Shown: in pieces, positions 22,626-33,406 of the stretch
How the letters are laid out: every line of letters starts with the position of its first letter
How positions within the stretch are numbered: position 1 is the first letter of the stretch
NCBI RefSeq assembly: GCF_000344685.1
Contig: NW_006920417.1
Coordinates: 560,014-624,013, forward strand
Direction of reading: 5' to 3'
From: Gloeophyllum trabeum ATCC 11539
Taxonomy: Eukaryota > Basidiomycota > Agaricomycetes > Gloeophyllales > Gloeophyllaceae
DNA: 64,000 nt
Notes under the pieces: generated by a model
Told to the model about the DNA's origin: nothing
The model's database searches: none
Seen by the model: only the letters and a program-made list of their open reading frames with translations
Program-made: the position numbers and the translations under genes

Positions 22626-25304
22626 CTATAGGCCTGCGATCCCCAATTCCTGGGCAATGATGACCGCCGCCTTCTCTCCTACTGTGACTGCGGTCGAGTA
22701 CGTATTCTGTGGCGATCGGCTGAGTATCAGCCCATCGGAGAAAGGAAATCACAGAATGACTGACCGAGCCGACGTTACTAGGGCATATGGATAAGTCTAC
22801 CCCAACAGTTGAGTACCCTCGTATGTGTTATATCCTCGCAAGGGAGTTTACATACCAGCAATCTTTAGTCCCCGAGTCCCGTAGACATTCAACTTGGAGT
22901 CGACGACACCCCCTTGTTCATGAGGCTTCATTGCGCATGTTCCAATCTGAGCGAAGTAGCTTCAGAGGCTATTTTCGCAACATAAGGACAAAGCGACGTA
23001 CGGAATGCCACGCAGTAGCCACTGTAAAGGTGTCGTCACTATGTCATGCGCGCACTCTTGCAATTAGTGCGGCGTATTTACTCACCAAATTCTCTCGTAT
23101 ATTGCTCGACGGCTTCCTCGTCTACACCACTGTATTGTATATCCTCTGCATGAACTGCAGCTGGAGTGCCGCTGTCCCTGCAAAACGCGGGGCTTTGCTC
23201 GTCGAACTTGGGATGGGCCTGCGTGTACTCTCCTTGGTAGACCCCTAACCTCCTAGCAAACTCTCTTGACCGCTTGTATGCCCAATTTAAGAGAGCAAGA
23301 TCCGCTTTACTATCAAGACGTGACCTTCGTGCCGGCGGGTAGTCTGTAGGCCAGAACTCACTCGGTCAGATACCTTGGATCAAATGACGGAGGTGCGTTG
23401 ATATCTTCTCTGTCGGTTATGTGCAGGTATCCACGCGCTACTGGATATGTCTAGTGCCTACATCAGCCCAGATCACCCTTTGAGCTGAGAGAGCTCACCG
23501 TGAAATAACCCATACTGAAGTACTTCCTTGGCGGTACTGAGGAGGGCTCCCCGACGAACCTATTGGATCAGGATTCAGTGGAGCTCTTTATGTACAAGAA
23601 CAACATCCGACATCGAGACTGCTCCAATCCAGAGCACTGGCTTATCTGGGGCTTTTTCGAAGTACTCCTTCCACGTCTCTTCGAATTCTGGCCCGATGTC
23701 CTTCAGTTCTTCTGGTGTGGGACGAAGTTTGATGCCTGCGTCCAGGGCGCTGCAAGTACAGTCAACACGGGAGAGAACCTGAGGCGTATATGAGCCTTAC
23801 TTATTGGACATCAATCCGGATCCTTTGGCACGCCATATACTGTCCCATTCTTGCAAATAGCTTCTGAATACAAGCCATCGAGAAAGATGCACGGACACGT
23901 ACTTTTCACTTCATCGGCATCATTCCTTACAATTCCATCCAGTGTCTCTGCCTCGTCCGACGCTAAGTATGGCACGAACATCACATTATGGTCTGTCGAG
24001 TCATACGTCATCTCGATGACTGGGCCGAACAAATTCATCTGGACATACCTTGGTAGTTCTCTCCCACCTCATCTAGCTGCACGAGCGGTTCGACGCCTAC
24101 CTGCTCCAATACATCCCGGCGTCCGATGCCGCTCCTTTCCAGGATTTGTGGAGACCCGAAAGTCCCTGCACTGAGGACCACAAGCTTCGATGCCTTCGCA
24201 GTATATGCTTCCGGGCCGGAGGGGCTTTCGTGAAAGCGTGGATTGAGCACGTACTCGACACCGGTTGCACGTTTATCTCTGTTGGATAACCTCAGCTAAG
24301 GGAATTTTGGAAATGGAGCCATTGCGTACTCGAAGATGACTCTCTTCACGAGGCATCCCGTTTGGATCTCAAGATTAGGATGGTCATTTTCTTTGCCGTA
24401 AATAAAGTGGTGGGGAACATCCGAGCGTGTCCCATTCGTAGCATCGATCCATCTAGGCAAGAATTCATCTGTTCAGGACATCATTGCGCGGACGCAGGGA
24501 TGAAGCCCTACTTTTGCCACCGACCATAGGCGAGACTCTTCTCGCTCAGGTCGTTGAGGTCATTGGTCTTGCCTCGCGATTTATCATACTCCTTAGCGAC
24601 TTCCAAGAATTGCTGGCCGACATTGGTGAAGTGACCGCCGTAAGAGACGCCCAGAGGGCCCGAATATCCGTGAGTCTCTTGATCCTTCGCAATTTGGTAG
24701 GTCTCGCTCTAACGGCATAGTCAGATCAGGATTGCGGATTCCTAACCAGATATACCTTCTTCAGAAGAGGAATCAGGTCGTTTGACCCCCATCCTGCATT
24801 CCCGTACTTTGTTTCCCAATCGTCATAGTCGGACGCCGAAGCTCGGGTGTACATGGTGACTACGTTTTGATGTCAGTGCGGTGTGCATTCCGTGGAATGC
24901 GGTGAAGCTTACAGTTGACGCTGCTTCCTCCACCTAGGCATTGCCCGCAGGGGACTACTAGCTGCCTGCCAAGCAATTCTTCACTGTGCTTTGCGGTATA
25001 GAACTTGATTGTCGTGCTGTCAGGGCGCAGATGGTGTAGGTAACGTGCGGGTTGCACGTGGAAGAGGTCATTGCGAGTATGGGGGCCTGCTTCAAGGACA
25101 AGGATCTTGAGGGACGGCTCGGCAGTGGAGAGTCGGGAGGCAAGCACGCAGCCTGCCGTTCCACCTGTAATGAAGAGTGTCAGATCTCGTCGATGTGCAG
25201 GCTACCGCGACCACAAGATCTGTCTGGCTAGCCTTCCCTTGTCGAAAGGCGGGAAGATCAGACGTACCTCCAGCAATGATGATATCGTATGTGCTTTCAG
25301 GCAT
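22626..25304 (-). CDS. GMC oxidoreductase, alcohol (methanol) oxidase type, about 610 aa
   Basis: Model: complement(22626..22706, 22765..22796, 22856..22946, 23002..23021, 23086..23309, 23362..23450, 23499..23559, 23612..23749, 23801..23860, 23899..23992, 24049..24278, 24330..24452, 24512..24708, 24756..24859, 24913..25164, 25268..25304). FAD-dependent oxidase producing H2O2 and aldehyde. Seen: FAD motif AGGGTAGCVLASRL at the N-terminus, GMC signature 1 (VPCGQCLGGGSSVNFT), signature 2 (SAGTFGSPQILERSGIG), the AOX-like THGYSGPLGVSYGG and RSDVPHHFIYG, and the C-terminal catalytic His in ATAWHSIGTCAMKP with Asn in NVGSNTYSTA. Yeast AOX is 663 aa, so this is somewhat short. In wood-rot fungi such enzymes are thought to use methanol from lignin. 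The junction 23860/23899 gives an intron of only 38 nt (35 with the other acceptor) or is a frameshift; all other junctions are clean. Confidence 0.85.
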
Positions 25305-25342
25305 GGCTGTATATGCACCAGATTATGCATTCTGATTATCTG

Positions 25343-25351
25343 CCTTATATA
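25343..25351 (-). promoter_or_regulatory. TATA box of the alcohol oxidase gene
   Basis: The minus strand reads TATATAAGG here, 39 bp before the ATG at 25304. Its position and match are good for a strong, regulated promoter. Confidence 0.55.
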
Positions 25352-27520
25352 CAAGGAGCTGCCGTATAAGCTATGTAAAGAGTCCAGATGAGCCCTTCCA
25401 GGGACTCTCAGAATTTGGTGAGAGAAGTACTGTGAGCGGGTACGCCGACTTCGCTGTCTAGGGCTATTGTTGGGCTAACAATAGCGCTTGACACTTCTTA
25501 TCCTTTACGGGTGAATCTTCGGTGACCTCTGACGACTCTACAACTCATTCGTGATTGGCACCATCCTTAGCAAATGCCAGGTTCCAGAAGTACAGAGAAG
25601 CAGATAAATCTGACGGCACTTGTCGGTCCATTTGACGGGCATGGTGGCTGGGTGTGACCCGCGATGCACGATACATCCTCTCCCGTTGGGCGTCAACGCA
25701 GTTGGTGCTGGTCTGGCTGGGCGTGGCAGCCAGGTGATTATTGACGTTTGTTCAGCCTCCAATTAGCCATCTCATCACCTTTTTTCCGGACCGATGAGTA
25801 AACTTTTCCTTTAACCTTCAAGCCGACTACTCCTTCGGACACACATCCTGTTCATCCCATCTGGGCGTACCCGCAGCCTGAGCGCGATCCGTGCCGCGCA
25901 CGGCCTTCACCCGTCATGCTGGGGTCGAACCGGCACCGTGGACACTCAGTTAGAAAATGCGATGCCATAGGAGACCGGAATACTCGTCCACTCCAGGCGA
26001 CGGCTGATCAGCATGAGGTCCTCCTGACCTCTGCACCATCCGATGCACGTTGCACGAACTTGGTTAACCTGGCTCGTTGGAGTACGGATTCTGTGTGGAT
26101 TCTCATACGGCATTGCCATGCGGGAATGCACTCGGACTTCGCTATTCGTAGGGACGGGTTGTGTCTCCTCGAGTTAACTGTACAGGACATGGGTTGCTTC
26201 CTTCTTCGGCTTCCTGCATATTTGTTCATAGGACTGGTAAGTATGTTCCGTGGCCCAAGGGACCGGATCGCAGACGTGATCATGTCCTGCGAGCCATATG
26301 GCCTTTTCACGGCTCAGGCTACAGGACTCCAAGCGGCGATATGGACGAAGATTACCGCCAGGAAGTCGGTGGCATCTCGCCTTTACCCCTCGTCCTTAAC
26401 AGGTGCGCCTCCTCTCTGCAGCAAGACTAGGAATGTTTCGACAGGTAGCGGATTTGAATACCCTGTTTTCATCAGCAGCTGCATCGAAGCGCAGCTGCGG
26501 ACTGTACGCGAGCAGCACTTCGACGACTGTCCTTGGCTTCTGTTGTCCAAGTCCAGGAGCATTTGTCCAGGATTGGCGAGTCTGCACTATCTCCACCACT
26601 GTTCACTCCGAAGCCATTCGTGGTTCGCAGATCATTCAGGGCAGCTCAAGCATTGTTTCTGGAACGCTAAACTGTCTGGACTGCGGTACATTTCGACCCT
26701 AGGTAAATCTCACGAGCCAGTTGCCGTTTCGGTCTGTTCCTGGATTCCAGCGTCGGGCCCGAGCGCGCCGCTCCTGATTCCGCGTTCGACTGGCCTCGAG
26801 AGGCTTTTCTAATTGTATCTACGGTGCGTCGCTCACACTGTTCGAAATGATTGTACTGCGTCGTGCAGTCTACCCGGGGTTCAGGCCTGCGGGTCGCCAG
26901 AGGTATCATGTCAAGGGTATGCCCGGCGGTTACACAAAAAATAATATACGGTAAGTGCCGCTCAGATCCGAGTATGATTAAGGAAGGTAGAACTAGTAGT
27001 CCTCCCACAGGCGTGGATCTCGAAGAACTGGTAGTCTGTGTCCAACACTGGTGAATCGGCACGCTTTTGCCACCGATGCGCGGCGACTAAACTAAGAACG
27101 ACAACAATCGGCTCGGTGCACCACGGCTCCGCAGTGAGGAAAGTATGGTCGCCCTTCAGCTTGCCCAGAATAGATGCCAAAATCCGACGTTGCCGGTAAA
27201 CGCCCTCTCTCTTTGATACATGTCAGATTTTTTGACTTGTATTTTCTGGCACCCGCTACAATTTATGAAGGAGACACCCGCAAGAGACTCGGGAGCTCGG
27301 CCTGACTTGGGAGAGCCGGGTCGCCTCGCCGTATTCCGAGCTGAAGCGGAAGTACTCCTTCCCGTTTGGGCTATATTAGCCGCTTCGAACGCGCCTACTA
27401 CCCTGTCGTAGTCACTGTGCGCCACCCGACAAATGTATGCGCGCGATCCACCCATCGAACCCTTCTCAATCACAGCGTCCTCCTTTTCACAGTATATATA
27501 TGGCCGTCGTTGCCCAAATC
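25352..27520. other. 2.2 kb without a supported gene
   Basis: The largest open frame (plus strand 25916-26812, 298 codons) has random-looking composition with no motif. Minus-strand pieces are also short. At about 25905-25995 the minus strand holds a perfect tRNA-like B box and weak pairing of possible acceptor arms, but no standard anticodon arm. A TATATATA string at about 27487 precedes the next gene. The stretch may hold decayed sequence. Confidence 0.5.
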
Positions 27521-29555
27521 ATGAACAGCGCGACTCCCCACCCGCCTCCACCATCTCTGCGAACTCCCTCCTCTACGTCGACGCGATTTTGTCACTCAAT
27601 ATTTAGCTCCAAGGATCTCAGTCATATAACGACATGTTGAATCCTGCTGAAGTCGCGTTAGGCTTTCCCTTGTCATCTTCACGGTACAGGCACACTGAAC
27701 AATGACCCTAGACATGGCCCTGCTTTGATAGGGCTGTTCTTCAACATATTACTGTATGGAATCATGATCACTCAGACGTTTTTATACTACAACACATTCA
27801 AGAAGTAAGTTATCATCTATGATAAGCACCCTCCAGCGTTTAACCTTCTCGCCGCCACAGGGATAGGCTGTGGATGAAAATCTTCGTCAGATCTGTTCAG
27901 TTGAATCCTAGACGTCTTCTAACGAGGTATCGTTCAGGTTCTGGTCCTTTTCATTGCGGACACCTTGAACTCCGTCTTTGACTGCGCTTGGATATACCAA
28001 TCCCTTATCCTCAACTTCGGTGAGCCTTGACCTGCTTCCATAACGTCGATGATTTATCATACTCCTACAGGGAACGCTCCGTTCCTGTCGGTAGCTAACT
28101 GGGGTGAGTAACTCTCCCGACATGAGCGTTGTGCTTCGCATTCATGTAGATCAATATTGACAGTTTTCGGCACTGGTACGTCTACTCTTATGCCTCCTGA
28201 CCCAAGCATTGACACATTCTTCCTGCCTTCTTAGATCCCGCCATGACTGTACGGAGTACAACAACTGATTGTTCACTTGTCTCGTAATAACCACGATATC
28301 ATAACAGGGAATTATATCCACCATGGTACAATTATTCTTTGCTTGGCGGGTTCGAGTCCTTACGGGAAGACTCCCGCTGGCGTTGGTCATAGCTTTCCTA
28401 TCCATTGTGTCCGGACGTGAGTATTTCCCGTTAACCTCAAGCCGCTCCATTTTCATTCTTGACTTCAACAGTGTCTGGACTGGGTACCTCCATTGCAGTA
28501 GGGATCATACCGGAATTCGTGCATTTTCAGAAGTTCCAAGTTATCGTCATTATGTGGCTGCTGACAACGTGCATCTGCGATGTGGCAATCACGGCAGCCC
28601 TGACTTGGCACCTGGTATGTTCTTCCTTGGGAGCAATAACGTGCTACCTCCTCATGGTTCGACATAGAGACGCCACCGAACTGGCTTCCCGGCCACGGAC
28701 GATATCGTGAACAAGATAATCAGACGTGCGTAAGAGCTCTATCGCCAGCGATTGAGGATACCAGTATCGCACGGTACTCATATATCTTATGTTAGTGACG
28801 GTTCAGACTGGCATGATTACCGCTATTGTCGCCGTTATCGACTTGGGCATGTTCCTTGGTACAGTGAGTCACTCTCCTACAGGGATATTCGCCTCTGCTG
28901 ATTCCCCTTCGATTCCCGCTAGTCCACTGGTCTGTGAGTGATATGTGGTAGTACTTTCTTGCCGGAGATTCTCATCTGAGATACTACCACCAGCCACCTG
29001 TCCTTCAATTTCCCCTTATCAAAGCTGTATACCAACTCCCTCATGTCGACCCTGAACTCGAGGGCTGGCTGGGGTAAGTACAGCCGGACGACAGAAAACA
29101 GCGAAGAGGGTGTCAACCATATCTCCGTGCCGAGGGACATCACGATGCGGAAGGTTAGTGCGATTCGCGGTACTTGGCCCCAGTGTACTTACTGTGCGCA
29201 GAGCGAGGTCGTGCAACTTGCTCAGGGCAGACCAGAGGTATGGAGATCTCTTCCCTTCACTATGGTCATATATGCGTACATTGACTAGACCGCTCTTCTT
29301 CGCGATCCTCGTTATTCACCGTCACGTCTTTCCACCGCTGCTTCTGCCGTACAACTTCTGTTACGACTACACTGGATCTTGGAATAGGTCTTCGTGCACG
29401 TGGAGTCTCACCGAATGGTGGACATGGAGGGGAAAACCACCAATTCTTTCTATAGAGACGAGGCTAGCAGCGTTACCGCGGCCGGGTCTCCGCTCACTTA
29501 CCAAGATTCGGAGAAGGGGGCCAAATCCTTGGAGCGTGGGCGGGAATGCGTTTAA
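27521..29555 (+). CDS. DUF6534-type seven-helix membrane protein, about 377 aa
   Basis: Model: join(27521..27620, 27690..27804, 27861..27885, 27938..28019, 28071..28103, 28164..28175, 28235..28248, 28308..28416, 28472..28614, 28668..28725, 28796..28863, 28923..28933, 28994..29153, 29202..29237, 29388..29555), 377 aa, all in phase. Seen: GPALIGLFFNILLYGIMITQ as the first helix, VLVLFIADTLNSVFD, VFGTDPAMTGIISTMVQLFF (a family signature), GLGTSIAVGIIPEFVHFQKF, then LTVQTGMITAIVAVIDL and FNFPLSKLYTNSLMSTLNSR. This matches the agaricomycete-specific DUF6534 group, of unknown function. The first exon is the weak point: its donor could be 27591 instead of 27621, both phase 1. The C-terminal tail is hydrophilic and cytosolic. 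Confidence 0.82.
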
Positions 29556-29894
29556 CCTCGTCCGCCTGTTGTCAATGGGAGGACCTCCTGGAACACCGTC
29601 ACCCTGGTTTCATTCTCCCCGTGATTCCAATGACTTTACTTTTTACTACAACTCTGGAGGATCATAATGATGGAGGCATGTATATGTTAGGACCCGGGTC
29701 TTTCATGTTGTATCATTGATGTAAACTTGGGCGCTAGTGTAGTGTACATTACGAGGGAGGCTTGATCAGACTGGATGACATTGTATACGAAAGTGTCTTC
29801 ATGAACGTTTGGGATAATGTTACATTTTACAACCAAGTACAGATACAGGCTCCGAATAAAGATACCTTCGCGCTAATCTTGAGCGACGCACCCA
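29556..29894. other. Intergenic between convergent genes
   Basis: This 339 bp region holds the 3' ends of the DUF6534 gene and of the coiled-coil gene. I see nothing else. Confidence 0.5.
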
Positions 29895-31558
29895 CTAGCG
29901 ACGCCGCCTCCTCGCCCCGCTTCTGCTTGCATCAGAGTTCCGCATCGCGGTACTCATCCTCCTCTTTCTGCCCTGCATAGGGCGAGGTTCCAGGTCGTCT
30001 TCAGCTGGGCGCGCCGCGCCATAGACTTCCTGATCATTATCCTGGATCGACGGGAGGTACGTGAGACAGAGCCAAAGATATGCAGCGGATAGGTAAGCTG
30101 AATGCCACTTACGTCTCCGCCCAGCATCAATTCGTCATCATCGTCTTCCCTGTAGTCTGCATCTCCATCATCATCCCCTCCCAGATCGTCGTAGTCACTC
30201 TCCTCGCCACTCTCTTGGTACATTCCGTGGTGCTGGCTGGCCCGTCTGGCCGGCAGACCAGCCGTAGATCGTCCAGGGCGCCGGCCTGATGTAGAAGCGG
30301 ATGGTTCGGCAGCAGGGGCGGATCCAGAGGTGGACGGTCTGCTTTCTTCGTCATCGTCCTCCTCTTTGATAGGTATCTCGACCACCGCTTGTACCCGACG
30401 GATAACATGTGTCCTTTGTGCGGGCGGTGGCTGAGAATGCTGATGTGCGGCAGAGAGGGGAAGAGGTTGGGTTTCCTGTCGGGCTCGCGGGGGACGGATG
30501 GTGGATGGTGCTTGGGTGGACGCCTTCTGCTTTGCAGAACCATTCGTCGTCGGTATAGAGACAGAAGCAATTTCGGTCCTTCTGCGCCCTGGCGTGTTGG
30601 CTTTCGCTGTTCTAGGCCTAGTGGCAATGCTCTCGTGCGGCGATCCGCGGGCCAGAGTACTCTCGGAGGACGATGTCGGCGCTGACTGGGGCATGGATAC
30701 GCGTCTGCTCGTGGAAGGGAGACCACCATCTATATGAGGTGTCGGGTACAGGGTCTTGGGATTGGGTGTACGCGGATGGGGAGTTCGCGGTGGACGCTGC
30801 GTCGCCTATACCCATTCAGCGGACATAAAGAGTGCATAAGAATGAAGATTTTGCTATATATGCGTGCAACGGGCCAAAGATGAGACAAACGTACCAGTTC
30901 TTGCGACCTGATGATGTCGTCCAGCCTATCCATTAACTTCACCCGCTCCCTCTCAGCGTGCAGGAATTGTTCCTTCCAGTCTTGAACCTCGCCACGAGAA
31001 GTCTCTGACAAATTGTGACACTGGTTCTGCCAAAGCTGCGTTTGATCTCGCCATTGTTGAACTTCCCGGTTCAGCTCGGCAATGGTCTCCGTTTGATGGG
31101 ATATCTGCGTCGCGACGCGTCCGGGGCAAGGAGAGGTAACGCGGCGTCGATAGTAAGGTAGGAATGTTTACGAAGCAAAAAGTCAGTTTCGTAACAGGAT
31201 CATATCAGCACGCGCTACGTACGGTCAACTCTGCCTTGGCTAGCTAACGTGTCGTTGAATCATCTATACGCATATATACGTCATGTATGACTCACTGAAG
31301 CCTTCCACCTCTCGATTTCCAGCTCTGCATCGTATGCTTTCTGAATAGCCTCATCTCTCTCTTTCCTCAGCTCCTGTATGCGCGCGTTCGCGCGTGTGGC
31401 TTCTTCGCTTGCTGCGGTACTGAGCTGAGAAGATGCGTCTCTTAAACAATGCAAAATTGTTCTGAGAGCTAAGACACACGCACAGCGAGATTCGCGCTCC
31501 TCGAGAAGGTGGCGAGTGCCTCCGAGATTATGGTAGACGGTGTATTCGAGGTGCTCAT
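29895..31558 (-). CDS. Coiled-coil protein with acidic/basic disordered C-terminus, 430 aa
   Basis: Model: complement(29895..30041, 30113..30805, 30895..31104, 31223..31243, 31296..31438, 31480..31558), 430 aa. Not a family I recognise. Residues ~25-150 form a long coiled coil (ARIQELRKERDEAIQKAYDA, then ISHQTETIAELNREVQQW, then ERERVKLMDRLDDIIRSQEL) assembled from four exons, one only 21 nt long. The remainder is Pro/Ser-rich, followed by an acidic run (KEEDDDEESRPSTSG) and a basic end (MQGRKRRMS and SGARRRRR), suggesting a nuclear protein. The exon 1/2 junction uses a GTGTGT donor and an AAGAG acceptor and is less certain. The acidic and basic blocks would fit a chromatin or transcription role, but that is a guess. 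Confidence 0.7.
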
Positions 31559-31900
31559 TGCATGAGAGTCTGAAAGAGAGGACGTTTCCCGGCGGCAATT
31601 TCCGGCTTCCTCACAAAGGCAGTTGTTTCCCTTTTCCCACACAAGCCTAACCAGCCACATCCGCTTGAATCGAAGCTGAAACGAAGTAAGTATCAGGGAT
31701 GGAAAATGACATACATAGCTCAGCTGCCACATGTAAATGTGAGGAAGGCAGTATTTATTCACCCTAGTAAGGTCCACAATAGAAAGCTAATACAAAAGCT
31801 GTACAGTAAAACAATCATCGTACACAGTACACAGTCCACTACTACGGAGCAACTTCAACGCAGGTTCTAGGTATGTGCAGTAACAGGTTTGTCAGGAGGC

Positions 31901-32857
31901 TCACTGCCCAACGGCCCACCTCATCCATCTCCAGATAATCCAGTCTCCATCCTCTTCTATTCGCGCTTCCTCATCCTTTTCGTACATGATGCCAAGTCCT
32001 TTCTTCAGCGCGATAGAATGGTCATCTTCCGAGGAAGAGGACGGGAACAACCTTGACAGTCCATGAACATGCTGAGGAGGATCGTCCAAGGTACTTCCTT
32101 CAGACGCGTTGTCGTGAGGTGAACTGGGAAACAAGACAGAGGTTCCAGGCGTATGTCGAATGAGATGAACCGTAGACTCATCTATGGACAGGAAGGAGGA
32201 GATGAAGGAGAACAGAGGTATTCGAATCGCGGGATGCGGGGCTGCAGTATCATATCGTCGAGTAACTTGACTCCGACTCCTGGTACGTCGCAGGGAATCC
32301 ACGCGACTTCGAATAGGAGACTTCATAGAAAGCATTGACGGCGAGAGGGATGATATCGTGAACGACACGCTAGACGGGGAAGCATCGCTGTCCGTCCGCA
32401 GACGGCGGGAAGAGTCTCCTCTAGATAGGATGTCCCAGCGTGACCGCCGATCGACTTCGTCTTCCAGATCCTGACTGGAGTACTCTTCGTCTTCCCAATT
32501 CCATGCTTCCACTTGAAGTTCATCCGCAGCCGTGGTTACGCTGACACCTCTCCCTCTGCCGCCACTCTCACTCGCGGTCGCATGCCTGCTCGGACTGGCC
32601 GCACTTCTTGACCAGTCATAATCGCTTATGCCGGAGAAGGCAGACGACGGGGTGAAAGGAGATGATGGAGTAACGGACAGGGACACGGACGGGCTTCGAC
32701 TCCTGCTCGTACCCTGTAAGCTAGAGGGATTTGGGAAAATGTAGATGGACTGGTTCAGGTCCTCCTCATCTAGAACTGGGGCACGAGAGGCAGTGAACGC
32801 AGTGTTCGTGTTCAACCGCGACGTCAAGGCGGACGTGCTGTAATATTGCGCCATCAA
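31901..32857 (-). CDS. Ser-rich protein of unknown function, 318 aa, intronless
   Basis: A single uninterrupted frame of 318 codons starts MMAQYYSTSALTS. It is rich in Ser, Arg and Asp and mostly disordered. Two ordered-looking pieces stand out: IRIPLFSFISSFLSIDEST in the middle and a tail with WIIWRWMRWAVGQ at the very C-terminus, which could be an amphipathic or membrane-touching helix. No known domain is seen. Lack of introns is unusual here, but the length, codon use and Ser-rich content resemble other fungal orphan regulators. The gene lies upstream of, and co-directional with, the coiled-coil gene. Confidence 0.65.
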   Translation of the reverse strand: MMAQYYSTSALTSRLNTNTAFTASRAPVLDEEDLNQSIYIFPNPSSLQGTSRSRSPSVSLSVTPSSPFTPSSAFSGISDYDWSRSAASPSRHATASESGGRGRGVSVTTAADELQVEAWNWEDEEYSSQDLEDEVDRRSRWDILSRGDSSRRLRTDSDASPSSVSFTISSLSPSMLSMKSPIRSRVDSLRRTRSRSQVTRRYDTAAPHPAIRIPLFSFISSFLSIDESTVHLIRHTPGTSVLFPSSPHDNASEGSTLDDPPQHVHGLSRLFPSSSSEDDHSIALKKGLGIMYEKDEEARIEEDGDWIIWRWMRWAVGQ

Positions 32858-33406
32858 ACGGATCTGGCAGTGCTGAGATCAGTGGAAGGGGTGAAAGCAG
32901 GCTGTGTACGGCGCCTGCTGCGATGAGAGTTCAAATACAAGGTGGTCAAAGCGTCCGAGAGGTCAAGTCCGGACAGCTCAAAGGTTATCGCACGGTGATC
33001 ATCATGCATGGCGTCTTACAGCATACCCCAGCCCTCTCGGCGCTGTACTGTACTCCAGCCTGACGGCCGTCGGCCTCATGTTCACCCGGAAAGGCAGCAG
33101 CTGATGGCAGCGGACAACAAGCGGACAACGATCCACAGGCAAAATCGCGGAGAACTTTCGACTCCAAGTCCTATCCACGTACTGCTTGCGGTCGCTCTAC
33201 TGTCATAAGCGTTTCATCTAGACAGCACACGGTCCTGGGTTAGAAGCCTACTCGCGAACTTGCGACAGATTTCCTGCCGGCATCTAAATCTGTTCATCTC
33301 CGAGAGCCTTCTCCACATTAGCCGAAGCAACTTCAGCTCAGCGGCTGTCACTTCCTAGAATCGATTGTAAACAGGTATTCATCAGTTACGTGCTCTACGG
33401 GACAAG
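32858..33406. other. Divergent promoter region between the Ser-rich gene and RIO1
   Basis: This 549 bp region must serve both genes. No TATA box stands out. Confidence 0.5.

Noticed and set aside
25905..25998. tRNA gene on the minus strand suggested by GGTTCGACCCC
   Set aside because: Acceptor ends pair partly (CCGTC with GACGG) and the T-stem has one mismatch, but no regular anticodon arm forms; the length and D-arm are also wrong.
25916..26812. 298-codon plus-strand open frame
   Set aside because: Composition is random-like (many Cys, His, Trp, Ser), no domain is recognisable, and no supporting context is seen.
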